Assembly: GCF_011808225.1 (NCBI RefSeq)
Contig: NZ_SOYS01000002.1
Coordinates: 1 to 64,000 of the forward strand
From: Cedecea colo
Lineage (GTDB): Bacteria; Pseudomonadota; Gammaproteobacteria; Enterobacterales; Enterobacteriaceae
Reading direction: 5' to 3'
Length of the DNA: 64,000 nucleotides
Below are positions 18,190 through 29,672 of this stretch, one piece after another (position 1 is the first letter of the stretch; each line of letters starts with the position of its first letter). The position numbers and the translations under genes were made by a program. The notes beneath the pieces are model-generated. The model was not told the DNA's origin and searched no databases. It saw nothing but the letters and a program-made list of their open reading frames with translations.

Positions 18190-18975
18190 ATGATAAATAC
18201 GCTAAAACGCCGGGAATTGATTATCGACCAGCTATGTCGTGAGGGTTCCGTGCGCGTCGAAGAACTCAGCGGGCAATATGAAGTGTCGAGCGTGACCATT
18301 CGCAACGACCTGCGTTACCTGGAAAAAAGCGGCTGCGCGGTACGGGCTTACGGCGGCGCCAAACTGAATAAACAATTCGTGTTTGACCGCCCGTTGCAGG
18401 ACAAAGGGCGCATCAACCGCGACGTGAAATATACCATTGCCTGCGCGGCAGCAGCGCTTATCAACGACGGCGACTCGATCATTCTCGATTCCGGTTCGAC
18501 CATCAGCCAAATGGTGCCGCAGTTACAGGGCAAGCAAGAACTGGTAGTGATGACCAACGCGCTGAATATCGCCTTCGATTTGGCCAGTAACGAACAGGTG
18601 GATCTGATGGTGATTGGTGGCAGCGTGCGGCGTAAATCCTGGTCGCTGTACGGCCCTTCTGCCGAACAGCATATCCGCCAGTACCGTTTCGACAAGCTTT
18701 TTCTGGGCGTGGATGGTTTTGATCTGGTTAGCGGCATCACTACCCCTAATCCCGGCGAGGCCCAGCTAAACCGTGCGATGTGCGACGTGGCGCGGGAAGT
18801 TATTGCCGTCGCCGATGCCAGCAAGTTCGGCCGTACCAGTTTTTGCATGATTTGCGAAATCAGCAAAATCAACAAGCTGGTCACAGACAGCCGCATCCCG
18901 GACGATTACCGCCGGGCATTACATGACTCTGGCGTCGAAGTGATCATCGCCGACCGGTTGTCCTCCCCTTTCTGA
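18190..18975 (+). CDS. agaR: DeoR-family repressor, AgaR-like
   Basis: A 261-residue regulator. The N-terminal DeoR helix-turn-helix spans about residues 6-58 (RRELIIDQLCREGSVRVEEL through SVTIRNDLRYLEKSGCAVRAYGGA). A sugar-phosphate sensor domain follows with ILDSGSTISQM, MTNALNIAF, GGSVRRKSWS and FLGVDGFDL. It aligns well with E. coli AgaR over its length, including CDVAREVIAVADASKFGRTS. Its effector is probably a phosphorylated amino sugar of the pathway. It separates the uptake operon from the kbaZ-agaS-kbaY genes and is likely cotranscribed with the latter, which begin 15 bp later. Confidence 0.8.
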   Translation: MINTLKRRELIIDQLCREGSVRVEELSGQYEVSSVTIRNDLRYLEKSGCAVRAYGGAKLNKQFVFDRPLQDKGRINRDVKYTIACAAAALINDGDSIILDSGSTISQMVPQLQGKQELVVMTNALNIAFDLASNEQVDLMVIGGSVRRKSWSLYGPSAEQHIRQYRFDKLFLGVDGFDLVSGITTPNPGEAQLNRAMCDVAREVIAVADASKFGRTSFCMICEISKINKLVTDSRIPDDYRRALHDSGVEVIIADRLSSPF

Positions 18976-18990
18976 TAAGGAGTTTGGCTT

Positions 18991-20285
18991 ATGCAACAAC
19001 TACTTGAATTGATACAGCGCCATAAGGCCGGGGAACCGGTAGGCGTGTTTTCCGTCTGTTCAGCGCATCCGTGGGTGATTGAAGCTGCGCTGCGTCAGGC
19101 TTTACAGCGTGGCACGGCGGCGCTGATCGAGGCAACGTCTAATCAGGTGAACCAGTTCGGCGGGTATACCGGCATGCAACCGCACCAGTTCCGCGATGCG
19201 GTGTGGAAACAGGCTGACGCCATCGGTTTACCCCGCGACCGCGTGTGGCTGGGAGGCGATCATCTCGGCCCGAATGCCTGGCAGGATCAGCCGGCGGAAC
19301 AGGCCATGCGGTTAGCCGAAACGCTGATTGCAGATTACGTCGCTGCGGGTTTTCGCAAAATTCACCTCGACTGCTCAATGTCCTGCGCCGATGACCCTTC
19401 ACCGCTGGGTGACGATGAAGTTGCCCGCCGCGCCGCACGGCTGTGCGCTGTGGCAGAGAAAAGCTGGCAAAAGCACGGTGGTGAAGCGCCGGTATACGTA
19501 ATTGGTACGGAAGTGCCGATACCGGGCGGCGCTCAGGAAGCACTGGAAGAAGGGCTGCACGTCACCACGCCGGACGCGGTAGAAACCACGCTTGGCGTGC
19601 ATCGTAGCGCCTGGATGGCGCAGGGGCTGGCCGCCGTCTGGCCACGGGTTATCGCCGTAGTGGTTCAGCCAGGCGTCGAGTTTGATAACCATAGCATCGA
19701 ACGTTATCAGCCCGAACGCGCCCGTCAGCTGACGCGTTTTATCGAAAACTGGCCGACGATGGTTTACGAAGCACATTCTACGGATTATCAGGCACCGCTA
19801 GCCTATCGGCAGCTGGTTCGCGATCACTTTGCCATTCTCAAAGTCGGCCCTGCCCTGACCTTCGCCTTACGCGAGGCGTTGTTTGCCCTCGACCATATTG
19901 AGCGCGAATGGCTGGGTGAGCATCAGGCTTCTCATCTATGTTCCACGCTGGAGCAGGTGATGTGCGAGCGCCCTGAACAGTGGCGTCGTTACTATCCCGG
20001 AGAGCCGCATCAGCAGCATCTTCACCGCCAGTACAGCCTGAGCGATCGGGTTCGCTATTACTGGCCGCTGCCGGAGATCCGCATAGCGGTCGACAGCCTG
20101 CTGAACAATCTGCGTCACAATCCTGTGCCGCTAGCGTTGCTCAGCCAGTATCTGCCCGAACAGGCCCGCGCCATCAATGCCGGCCAGCTCTCCTCCGATC
20201 CACAGGATTGGGTTTTACACAAAATCAGCGAAGTGCTGGCCGATTACGCCAATGCCTGCCAGCCAGCCACCAGGGAGCACGTATC

Positions 20286-20289
<4 letters not shown>
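18991..20289 (+). CDS. kbaZ: Tagatose-bisphosphate aldolase accessory subunit KbaZ/AgaZ
   Basis: A 432-residue protein aligning end to end with E. coli AgaZ/KbaZ: GVFSVCSAHPWVIEAALRQA, LIEATSNQVNQFGGYTGM, LGGDHLGPNAWQ, KIHLDCSMSCADDP, VIGTEVPIPGG, VVQPGVEFD and VYEAHSTDYQ. It is a class II aldolase-fold protein needed for full activity and stability of the KbaY aldolase, and is not itself thought to be a kinase. Its TGA overlaps the ATG of agaS (ATGA at 20286), which indicates translational coupling. Confidence 0.9.
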
Positions 20290-22351
<2,062 letters not shown>

Positions 22352-22389
22352 AACGCCTGTCTGGCGTATTTTGCAATAAATCTCGCGCT

Positions 22390-22431
22390 AATAAAAAAAC
22401 GACCTTCCCCTGTGGAAAGCCGTTTTTTATT
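22390..22431 (+). terminator. Terminator of the kbaZ-agaS-kbaY operon
   Basis: ATAAAAAAACG pairs with CGTTTTTTAT around an inner CCTTCC/GGAAAG stem, ending in a T-run. It lies 40 bp after the kbaY stop and is A/T-symmetric, so it may also work on the other strand. Confidence 0.75.
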
Positions 22432-22568
22432 ATGGATGATACTTTGATCTGCAGATAAACCGGCGTTGTCGTCAGGCGCAAAGACGTTAACCGGCAACCG
22501 GCCGGACGTTTTTTTGCCCGGCGACGCACAACAAAAGCATAACCGCCCGGCGTGACGGGCTCCGCTCA

Positions 22569-23318
22569 TTAAAACCAGCTATGGCCCTGGATGGCGTTTT
22601 CACCACGTTCATGAGGCCGTACATCCACCGGTTGCGTGGAAAGATGCCCTGCCCAAAGGCCGGCAATCCACTTGACGCCACGTGCGGTAAAGCGCGCCTG
22701 GGCCCAGGTATGCTTGTTCTCTCCGGTACCGCTATGTACGGTAAAATAACCCGCCTGGATATGAGATTGTGCAGGCATCAGAACGCCGTTAGCACGGGAC
22801 ATGATGTTACGTTCCAGCAAAAATTGACGAAACTCCGCCTCTTTTACCTTGAGCATTTTACAAAGCTGGCGGAAGCCAAGCGTGTCATTGACCTGGACAT
22901 ACCAGTCAAAAAACTCTGCCTTTGGGGCAATAAGAGCAAGCTGCTCCTCTGCCCGCTGGCGTTTTTCATACTGCTCGGCCCAGGCGTGCGCCGCGACGGC
23001 AGGATTAGTAAAATCTGGCAGGCAGACGCTCTTTTCGCGTTCCTGCCAGCGATCCAGCACTTCTACCGTAAAGCCCGGCGATACGCTCGCAACGGTCAGC
23101 AACGAGTCTCGCTTATTAAGCAAATACTCCTGCCGCATCTCGCCTTCTTGCTCATACTGGTTAGTCGTAACCGACTGCGACAGGCGCTGTGCCGTTTCCA
23201 GACTTTTGACCATACGCTTCACTTCTTTATGAGTGATGCCCGTCAGCCTGGCGATTTCACGACTGCTCATGATGGGAGACCGATCGTGCGAACTTAAACT
23301 TTCCAGTGGAATCACCAT
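22569..23318 (-). CDS. Phage-type antirepressor (Rha-like N-terminus, KilA-C domain)
   Basis: A 249-residue protein. The N-terminal part (MSSREIARLTGITHKEVKRM; RDSLLTVASVSPGFTVEVLD) resembles Rha/antirepressor N-domains. Residues after about 140 match the phage antirepressor C-terminal domain (FFDWYVQVNDTLGFRQLCKM, FLLERNIMSRANGVLMPAQS, FTARGVKWIAGLW). AGGGGGAAAT precedes the ATG. There are no other phage genes around it, so it is a solitary prophage remnant or a domesticated regulator. A LexA-like palindrome lies in its promoter, which fits an SOS-induced antirepressor. Confidence 0.8.
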   Translation of the reverse strand: MVIPLESLSSHDRSPIMSSREIARLTGITHKEVKRMVKSLETAQRLSQSVTTNQYEQEGEMRQEYLLNKRDSLLTVASVSPGFTVEVLDRWQEREKSVCLPDFTNPAVAAHAWAEQYEKRQRAEEQLALIAPKAEFFDWYVQVNDTLGFRQLCKMLKVKEAEFRQFLLERNIMSRANGVLMPAQSHIQAGYFTVHSGTGENKHTWAQARFTARGVKWIAGLWAGHLSTQPVDVRPHERGENAIQGHSWF

Positions 23319-23364
23319 ATTTCCCCCTAACCAGTACTATTAACGAATGACTTACTGAAGAAAT

Positions 23365-23393
23365 AGTATACAAATGCCTGGTTAAATATCCAG
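23365..23393 (-). promoter_or_regulatory. LexA-like palindrome and -10 box of the antirepressor gene
   Basis: Minus-strand reading gives CTGGATATTTAACCAG (23393-23378), a CTGG-N8-CCAG palindrome close to the LexA consensus CTGT-N8-ACAG. Downstream is a good -10 hexamer TATACT, 17 bp from a weak -35 that overlaps the palindrome. That placement would let LexA block the promoter. Two consensus bases differ, so this is a candidate only. Confidence 0.4.
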
Positions 23394-23589
23394 TATTTTT
23401 TTTGAGCACAAGTAAGCCGCTGAAAAATCGGATTTTATTCCCTATAGGCAGCAATCAGGCGTATCCGCAACGTTATACGCGATACCTTCTTTACTCAAAG
23501 CCTGCTGGATTCTGCGCGTCACTGTTTCGAACTCGTCAGGCGGGAAAGCGATTTTGTCTGTCGATGAGAGGCAGCCGTTCTGGCCGCCA

Positions 23590-24070
23590 GGTTTTCAGTT
23601 CCCTGACTTCCGGCTACGAATTCCGTACGGCGGCAAGCCTCGTCTCCCCGTACGCTCGCGTCCAGTATTACCGGACCTGGCTGGATGGCTATGCAGAATC
23701 GGACGCGGACGTTTTCAATCTGGCGTTTACCCGGCAGACTTTCTCGCAGGTGATGACAAGCGCAGGCCTGCGCGGAACGCATAGCGTGCCGACCGCGTGG
23801 GGCTTTATGAAATTGCAGGGCCGCCTGGAGTACTCGCAGCTGGTGGATGACAGCGGCGGCGCCCGGGTAGGCTATGCCGACGTCAGCGACGATACCTGGG
23901 GCATGTCGCTCTATGAAGAGAGCAAGCAGACGCTGGCGCTGGGCTTTGGCGTCGATTTCCTGCTGCCATATGACATCACGCCGGGATTCGCCTGGCAGGA
24001 AACCATCGGGCTGGATGAACAGAAGTCTCGTTCAGGGATGTTTATGTTTCGCATGAATATTGGTTTTTAA
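23590..24070 (+). pseudogene. Autotransporter beta-barrel C-terminal remnant
   Basis: From about 23590 the plus-strand frame matches the end of an AIDA-type autotransporter barrel: SGYEFRTAASLVSPYARVQY, RTWLDGYAESDADVFNLAF, AGLRGTHSVPTAWGFMKLQG, and a final strand ending in aromatic Phe (FMFRMNIGF), the BAM recognition signature. The passenger domain and most of the barrel are missing. The roughly 60 codons upstream in the same frame are unrelated, and on the opposite strand they include the end of another protein (SKEGIAYNVADTPDCCL then stop, about 23440-23560). So this is a junction left by a deletion. Confidence 0.75.
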
Positions 24071-24167
24071 TACGCGCTGAAAGCGGATTTGATAGCCATA
24101 TTTAGTATGGAAGAAAAAATAAGGCAGCATTCGATAAGTTACCGCTCGCCTCTTTCTGTAAAACGTA

Positions 24168-24198
24168 AAAAAGCCGATAACACAGTTATCGGCTTTTT
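24168..24198. terminator. Strong bidirectional terminator
   Basis: A perfect 14-bp stem with a 3-nt loop: AAAAAGCCGATAAC (24168-24181) and its complement (24185-24198), flanked by A and T tracts. It lies 33 bp beyond the ddc stop on the minus strand and after the autotransporter remnant on the plus strand. Confidence 0.9.
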
Positions 24199-24231
24199 AT
24201 TTTGCTGCAACGTCAACATCAGTCTGCGTTA

Positions 24232-25704
24232 TTAAGCGCTCAGCAACCGTTGCGCCGTTTCATCCACCAGCGCCAGCAGGATTTTAATATCTTCCAGGCT
24301 AACCGTTGGGTTTAACAGCGTCAGCTTCAGACAGGTTACGCCATTAAACTCGGTCACGCCTACGTTTGCACGCCCGGACTCCAGCAAAGCATCGCCAATC
24401 TTTTGGTTCAGCAACGCTACCGCTGCATGCTGGTCGGCCGCCCATGCAACAGGACGATAGCGGAAGAGGACGCTGGCCAGCTGCGGCTGCATCACCAGCT
24501 CCAGCGCTTTTTGTTCAGTGACGTATTGCGCCACTTCCTGCGCCAGGCTCACGCCGCTATCGATAATCGCGGCATATTGCTTCTGGCCTAAAGCTTCAAG
24601 GCCCATCCACAGTTTTAAGGCATCAAAACGGCGGGTGGTCTGCAAAGATTTAGAGACCAGGTTCGGCACGCCCTGGGCTTCATCAAACTCGGAGTTCAGG
24701 TAAGCCGCCTGGTAGCGCATCAGCTCGTAATGACGGGCTTCTTTTAACAGGAAAGCGCCGCAGCTTATGGTCTGGAAGAACTGTTTATGGAAATCCAGCG
24801 TGATGGAATCCACCAGCTCAAGGCCGTCCAGATAGTCGCGGTACTTTTCAGAAAGCAGTAACGCCCCGCCCCACGCCGCATCAACGTGCACCCAGATATT
24901 ATGCCCGGCTGCAAGCGTTGCAATTGCGCGTAGTGGATCGATTGCACCCGCGTCTGTCGTACCGGCGGTAGCCACAATGGCGAGGATCTGCTCGTCGTTA
25001 GCCTGAGCCTGCGCCACTTTCTGAGCTAAATCATCCAGGTCCATACGCGCGAAACGGTCGGTTTTCACCAGCGTAACGGACTGATAGCCCAGGCCGAGTA
25101 AAGCCATGTTCTTCTGCACCGAGAAATGGGCATTTTCAGAACAAAGGACCTTAATCTTCTTCAGGTTACCCACTAATCCATCTTGCTGGATAGAATGGCC
25201 CTGACGAGCAAAGAAGGCGTCACGCGCCAGCATCAGCCCCATCAGGTTGCTCTGGGTACCGCCGCTGGTGAACACGCCCGCGTCGCCCGGCTGGTAACCC
25301 ACCTGAGCGCGCAGCCATTCGATAAGCTTCATCTCGATAATGGTCGCCGACGGGCTCTGATCCCAGGAGTCCATGCTCTGGTTGGTGGCGTTAATCAGTA
25401 CCTCGGCGGCCTGGCTTACCACCAGGCTTGGGCAATGCAAATGCGCGACGCACTGCGGGTGATGCACCGACAGGCTGTCCTTTAAAAAGTATTCAATCGC
25501 GCGTTCAATTGCGGCCTGGTTGCCCAGGCCCTGAGGATTAAAATCGAGCGTAATACGTTCACGCAGTTCGGCAACGGTTTTCCCCTGATACATTTCAGGT
25601 TGCTGCAACCACTGCACTACGGCCTGGCTGCTCTGGGCGATCGCCTGCTGGTATGCCTCGGTGCTTTGCGCTGAGGCCGCCAGAATCGGGTTTAATTCGG
25701 ACAT
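24232..25704 (-). CDS. ddc: L-2,4-diaminobutyrate decarboxylase
   Basis: A 490-residue group II PLP decarboxylase. It has HHPQCVAHLHCPSLVVSQAA, VFTSGGTQSNLMGLMLARD, the aspartate contacting the PLP nitrogen in WVHVDAAWGG, and the Schiff-base Lys in SITLDFHKQFFQ. It removes CO2 from L-2,4-diaminobutyrate to give 1,3-diaminopropane. The MSELNP start at 25704 looks natural. An in-frame ATG at 25722, directly after the dat stop, is the alternative. It is translationally linked to the upstream dat gene. Confidence 0.9.
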   Translation of the reverse strand: MSELNPILAASAQSTEAYQQAIAQSSQAVVQWLQQPEMYQGKTVAELRERITLDFNPQGLGNQAAIERAIEYFLKDSLSVHHPQCVAHLHCPSLVVSQAAEVLINATNQSMDSWDQSPSATIIEMKLIEWLRAQVGYQPGDAGVFTSGGTQSNLMGLMLARDAFFARQGHSIQQDGLVGNLKKIKVLCSENAHFSVQKNMALLGLGYQSVTLVKTDRFARMDLDDLAQKVAQAQANDEQILAIVATAGTTDAGAIDPLRAIATLAAGHNIWVHVDAAWGGALLLSEKYRDYLDGLELVDSITLDFHKQFFQTISCGAFLLKEARHYELMRYQAAYLNSEFDEAQGVPNLVSKSLQTTRRFDALKLWMGLEALGQKQYAAIIDSGVSLAQEVAQYVTEQKALELVMQPQLASVLFRYRPVAWAADQHAAVALLNQKIGDALLESGRANVGVTEFNGVTCLKLTLLNPTVSLEDIKILLALVDETAQRLLSA

Positions 25705-25722
25705 TGCGATAATTCGCTCCAT

Positions 25723-27108
25723 TCAGACAGGTTTGATGCCGGCCGCTAACAGGGCCTGCTCAAATTTATCCAGGAAAATATTTAACTCATCGTTGGTGAT
25801 AAGCAGCGAAGGCAGCAGACGCAGCACGCAACCGTTGCGGCCGCCGCGCTCCAGAATCAGCCCGGCCTGGAAGCATTTTTTCTGCAGCAGGGCGGACAGC
25901 TCGGCATCTGCCGGGTAGCAGCCCATATGATCCTGCGCTTCGTTTGGCTTAACTATTTCAATGCCAATCATTAAGCCCAGGCCGCGAACGTGGCCAATCA
26001 CCGGATAGCGTTTTTGCAGCTCGGCCAGTTTGGCTTTCAGCCATTCGCCCTGCGCGGCTACTTTGTCAGCAATATTGTTCTCTTTCAGATGCTTCAGGGT
26101 CGTCAGGCCGGTCGCCATCGCCAACTGGTTACCACGGAAGGTGCCGGTATGGTGGCCAGGCTCCCAGGCGTCGAACTGTTTCTTGATGCCCAGTACGGCC
26201 AGCGGTAAACCGCCGCCCACGGCTTTTGACATCACGATGATGTCCGGCTCGATGCCCGCGTGTTCGAAGGCGAAGAATTTACCGGTACGCGCGAAGCCTG
26301 CCTGAACCTCATCGATAATCAGCAGAATGCCGTGCTCCTGGGTGACCTTGCGAATGCGCTGTAACCACTCGGCCGGCGCCGGGTTGACACCGCCTTCACC
26401 CTGCACCGCTTCAAGGATGACCGCCGCAGGCTTGCGCACGCCGCTTTCCACATCGTTGATTAAATTATCGAAGTAATAAGTCAGGGCCTTAACGCCAGCC
26501 TCGCCGCCGATGCCCAGCGGGCAACGGTACAGGTGCGGATAAGGCATAAACTGTACTTCCGGCATCAGGCCGTCGACCGCTTCCTTCGGCGATAAGTTGC
26601 CGGTGACCGATAGCGCGCCGTGGGTCATGCCGTGATAGCCGCCGGAGAAGCTGATCACACCTGAACGGCCGGTGTATTTTTTAGCCAGCTTTAATGCGGC
26701 TTCAACCGCGTCGGCACCGGATGGGCCGGTGAACTGCAGGCAATACTCTTTGCCCTGAGCGGGTAATAAAGAGAGAAGATATTCGGAGAAAAGATCTTTC
26801 AACGGCGTTGTCAGATCCAGTGTATGTAACGGCAAGCCGCTGGTAATGACATTTTGGATGCTTTGCAGCATATCAGGGTGGTTATGCCCAAGAGCCAGAG
26901 TACCGGCTCCCGCCAGGCAGTCAAGATACTGATTATTCTCAACGTCTGTTATCCACACGCCTTCGGCTTTGGCGATTGCCAGCGGTAATTTGCGCGGATA
27001 GCTCCTGACATTCGATTCAAATTCAGCCTGTCTGGCTAAATAAGTCTCGTTGTTTCCCTTTAATGAAGTTGCACCTAAAGTATCAATACGGACTTTATCC
27101 GTCATCAT
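25723..27108 (-). CDS. dat: Diaminobutyrate--2-oxoglutarate aminotransferase
   Basis: A 461-residue class III aminotransferase. It has [18 protein letters not shown], the PLP phosphate-binding [34 protein letters not shown], and the Schiff-base Lys in [17 protein letters not shown]. It makes L-2,4-diaminobutyrate from aspartate semialdehyde and glutamate, feeding Ddc for 1,3-diaminopropane synthesis. The dat-ddc pair in this order is known from Acinetobacter and Enterobacter. AGGAGTGAT precedes the start (MMTDKV; the second Met is equally possible). Confidence 0.92.
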   Translation of the reverse strand: MMTDKVRIDTLGATSLKGNNETYLARQAEFESNVRSYPRKLPLAIAKAEGVWITDVENNQYLDCLAGAGTLALGHNHPDMLQSIQNVITSGLPLHTLDLTTPLKDLFSEYLLSLLPAQGKEYCLQFTGPSGADAVEAALKLAKKYTGRSGVISFSGGYHGMTHGALSVTGNLSPKEAVDGLMPEVQFMPYPHLYRCPLGIGGEAGVKALTYYFDNLINDVESGVRKPAAVILEAVQGEGGVNPAPAEWLQRIRKVTQEHGILLIIDEVQAGFARTGKFFAFEHAGIEPDIIVMSKAVGGGLPLAVLGIKKQFDAWEPGHHTGTFRGNQLAMATGLTTLKHLKENNIADKVAAQGEWLKAKLAELQKRYPVIGHVRGLGLMIGIEIVKPNEAQDHMGCYPADAELSALLQKKCFQAGLILERGGRNGCVLRLLPSLLITNDELNIFLDKFEQALLAAGIKPV

Positions 27109-28047
27109 ATCACTCCTACAACTGAGGTTATGGGTTACACCGCAGTTGAATAATTGAAAGTAAAAAGTAAGTAGCCTGCAAAAAACGCGGCCAATATAGG
27201 TTTTTTTAGCCCGCTACTCAATAATTTATTTCATCACCAGGCGTTTATATTTTATGTTTAATATCAATAGGTTAATTTATATTCAGATTTATGTGCTGCC
27301 ATAAAGCCATTCAGAAGATGTTAACACCAGGCTGGCAAGGCCGGACTGCTGGCTGCGCACGTTTTCTCCGGGCTGCTTTCCGCTTAACAGCCGAAGCGCC
27401 CAATCAGGCATATTAAATACATGTTTATTAATAGAGAGATAGAAATCTTAGCGGCAGATATTTTATCTGTCCGACTGATGTTCTTTATTCTCTTGCATGA
27501 GGCGCATGGTAAAAATTCATTATCGAGGCGGATATCAGGAATACGATAAAATAGTGTACCTGCTGATGCTCAAAACAATGCCCGCCATCCGGATACGGAT
27601 CAATTTCGATTTAAGATTAACCTCAGGTAAATCCTTTCAGCATCCATTCTTTTGCCGGTAGTACAGGCTCTTTTTTTGCCCTATAGCTAATGTTATTCAT
27701 ATTTTTCAATAAGTTAAATTTAAAGCGTTTATTAATTGCTTTTTCCTCTTCCCGGCATTTCGGGCGTAACACCTGAAGGCTATAGCCTCTGCCTCTCTTC
27801 TTCTTTCAATCCATCTTCGTTTAATGTCGGCCTGCGGTTATCTCGCCATTGAATTGTTATTCAGGCTATGTAAAATCACGGCTACTATGCTTAACCCATA
27901 TGAATCATTTCTATTCCGGGCCGGGTCGTTTCCTGCTCATAAGGTAAAATGTTCATGGGCGTTTCCTGCGCCATGGACTATTTTTTCCTCTGTAGCACCG
28001 CGCTCCACGGCAGGCGGGTTTAAACCATTTTTTCAGGGAAAGTCACG
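27109..28047. other. 0.94-kb AT-rich non-coding stretch
   Basis: No convincing gene is seen. Frames are short and lack ribosome sites; a 75-codon plus frame (27824-28051) overlaps the next gene start and looks accidental. The right end should hold the promoter of dat (minus) at 27109-27250 and of the lipoprotein gene near 28000. The middle could contain an unrecognised small RNA or a decayed gene, but I cannot support one. Confidence 0.4.
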
Positions 28048-28548
28048 ATGAAATTGCGAAATCTGTTAGCCCTTCTTGTGATCACAAGCGTAGTCGGATG
28101 CAAAGCGCCCCCCCAGAATATGACGGACGACACTTTGGTAACCAGCGAGGTTAACGGTGTGACGCTCACCCACCGTTACGCGGTAGCCGCGCCGAGCGAA
28201 TTTACACCGATCAATGCCAGCTATCGGGCGCTCTATCCCGGCTCCATTATGAGCAAACCGGATTTCGGCGGTAAGGTCATCAGCCAGCTTGAAAACGGCC
28301 AGACCTATACGGTGCTCGGCCAGGTTGAGCACGCCTGGCTTGCGGTTGCCGAACAGGATAAACAGGAAATGCTGGGTTACGTGCCGATGCGTGCTTTGGT
28401 CAAAAGCGAGCTTTACGCCCAGACGCTGAAAAAAGATCGTCCGCGTCCGCGCAAGTCCACGAAAAAAGCCGCTTCCACCTGTGTTGCCGTCGATAACGAC
28501 AGCAAAGCGTGTCAGAACGCCAATAGCGGGACGTGGATTATTGATTAA
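28048..28548 (+). CDS. SH3-like domain lipoprotein
   Basis: A 166-residue protein with a lipoprotein signal MKLRNLLALLVITSVVGC (Cys18). The region of about residues 55-115 has the pattern of a bacterial SH3 domain (ALYPGSIMSKPDFGGKVISQ, LENGQTYTVLGQVEHAWLAV, EMLGYVPMRALVKSEL). A basic tail follows (DRPRPRKSTKKAAS) with two Cys that could form a disulfide. It is probably attached to the outer membrane with affinity for the cell wall. It is first of a three-gene set with the secreted protein and the pseudokinase, which follow at short spacing. Confidence 0.8.
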   Translation: MKLRNLLALLVITSVVGCKAPPQNMTDDTLVTSEVNGVTLTHRYAVAAPSEFTPINASYRALYPGSIMSKPDFGGKVISQLENGQTYTVLGQVEHAWLAVAEQDKQEMLGYVPMRALVKSELYAQTLKKDRPRPRKSTKKAASTCVAVDNDSKACQNANSGTWIID

Positions 28549-28682
28549 CCGGCAGGGGCAGCGGCAAAAGAAAATATTTAAAACAACCGGTTACCGTGAG
28601 AATATAGGGCGTATCCGGCGACAACCTCTTATTGATGCCGCTTCCCCCTCATCCTTATTTACTTTGGCTTGCAAGGAATTTT

Positions 28683-29633
28683 ATGAAACTCTGGCTCTCT
28701 GGTGTGGCATTGCTACTGGCATCTACAACCGTGTTGGCAGGGAACTATCGTATTGTGCAATCCCCTTCGCAGAAGCTGGATGTATGGATAGATAACATCA
28801 AAAATAATTCCCCGCAAAGCTGGTGCGATACGGAGCTTCCGCTACGTATTGTCGCCAACGGTGAGAAAAATCCCGCCTTACTGAACACCTTTATGCCGCG
28901 CCTGGGTGCCCTGCTGGAAAATCAGTGCGAAAAAATCGCAAGCGTTAGCTGGCGGATGGAAGACGACCGGGGCGATACGCTGGCCTACGGCACCACAACG
29001 AAAGATAGCGACTGGGCCGTAACTATCGCGCCCGTTATTGCAGGCGTAGCGAATACCACTGAACGCGCCGAAGAAATGTCACCCCCGGCTGACCGCACGC
29101 CGTGGCAGGAATTTACCCTACAGGATGGCTGCCATCTGCGTACCTTCTGGCAGGGCGACGCGGCTACTTCAGCCCTCTTTATACCCGATGGCAAATGCGA
29201 AAAAGGCGGCTGGCTCAACGGGCGCAGCGAAGTCATTCAGAGCGGCAAAAACGGCGAAAAACGCCTTGAAATGACCTTCGTACATGGTTTCCCGGTCAGC
29301 GGATTAAGCAGCCAGACCAATGCGGACAGCCTGCTTATCACCGGCCTGAATAATGAACGTATGGTGGTCAGTACGGAACATGCGCCGCTTAGCTGGATGA
29401 TTCTGCCCTATAAACCTGAGCTGAACGGCTGGCAGGCCAGCGGGACGATTGCCGTTGAAGTGCCGCGAGAAATGGCGCTTGATGAATCCCGCCTGCAGGC
29501 CCGGCTTAACGAGGTGCGCAAAGTGTGGTCCGGCTGGCTTGAGCCCGACACCACCATAACGCTGTTATTGATTGATTCTCTGCACCCGCAATTACGCGAT
29601 CCGGCAGTCGGCGCCTGGCGTGCCCAGAAATAA
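28683..29633 (+). CDS. Secreted protein of unknown function
   Basis: A 316-residue protein with a clear Sec signal MKLWLSGVALLLASTTVLA-GN and no membrane anchor, so it is periplasmic. AAGGAATTTT precedes the ATG at 28683; the longer frame from 28632 has no ribosome site. Four Cys (CDTE, NQCEK, DGCHL, GKCEK) could form two disulfides. I recognise no domain. The protein lies between an SH3-type lipoprotein and a membrane-anchored kinase-like protein, suggesting one envelope complex. Confidence 0.7.
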   Translation: MKLWLSGVALLLASTTVLAGNYRIVQSPSQKLDVWIDNIKNNSPQSWCDTELPLRIVANGEKNPALLNTFMPRLGALLENQCEKIASVSWRMEDDRGDTLAYGTTTKDSDWAVTIAPVIAGVANTTERAEEMSPPADRTPWQEFTLQDGCHLRTFWQGDAATSALFIPDGKCEKGGWLNGRSEVIQSGKNGEKRLEMTFVHGFPVSGLSSQTNADSLLITGLNNERMVVSTEHAPLSWMILPYKPELNGWQASGTIAVEVPREMALDESRLQARLNEVRKVWSGWLEPDTTITLLLIDSLHPQLRDPAVGAWRAQK

Positions 29634-29672
29634 TCCTGAATATTCGTCAATTTTCGAGCAGAGAAAGCTATC

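Noticed and set aside
27824..28051. 75-codon plus-strand frame before the SH3 lipoprotein
   Set aside because: Overlaps the start of a well-supported gene, lacks a ribosome site and has no conserved features.
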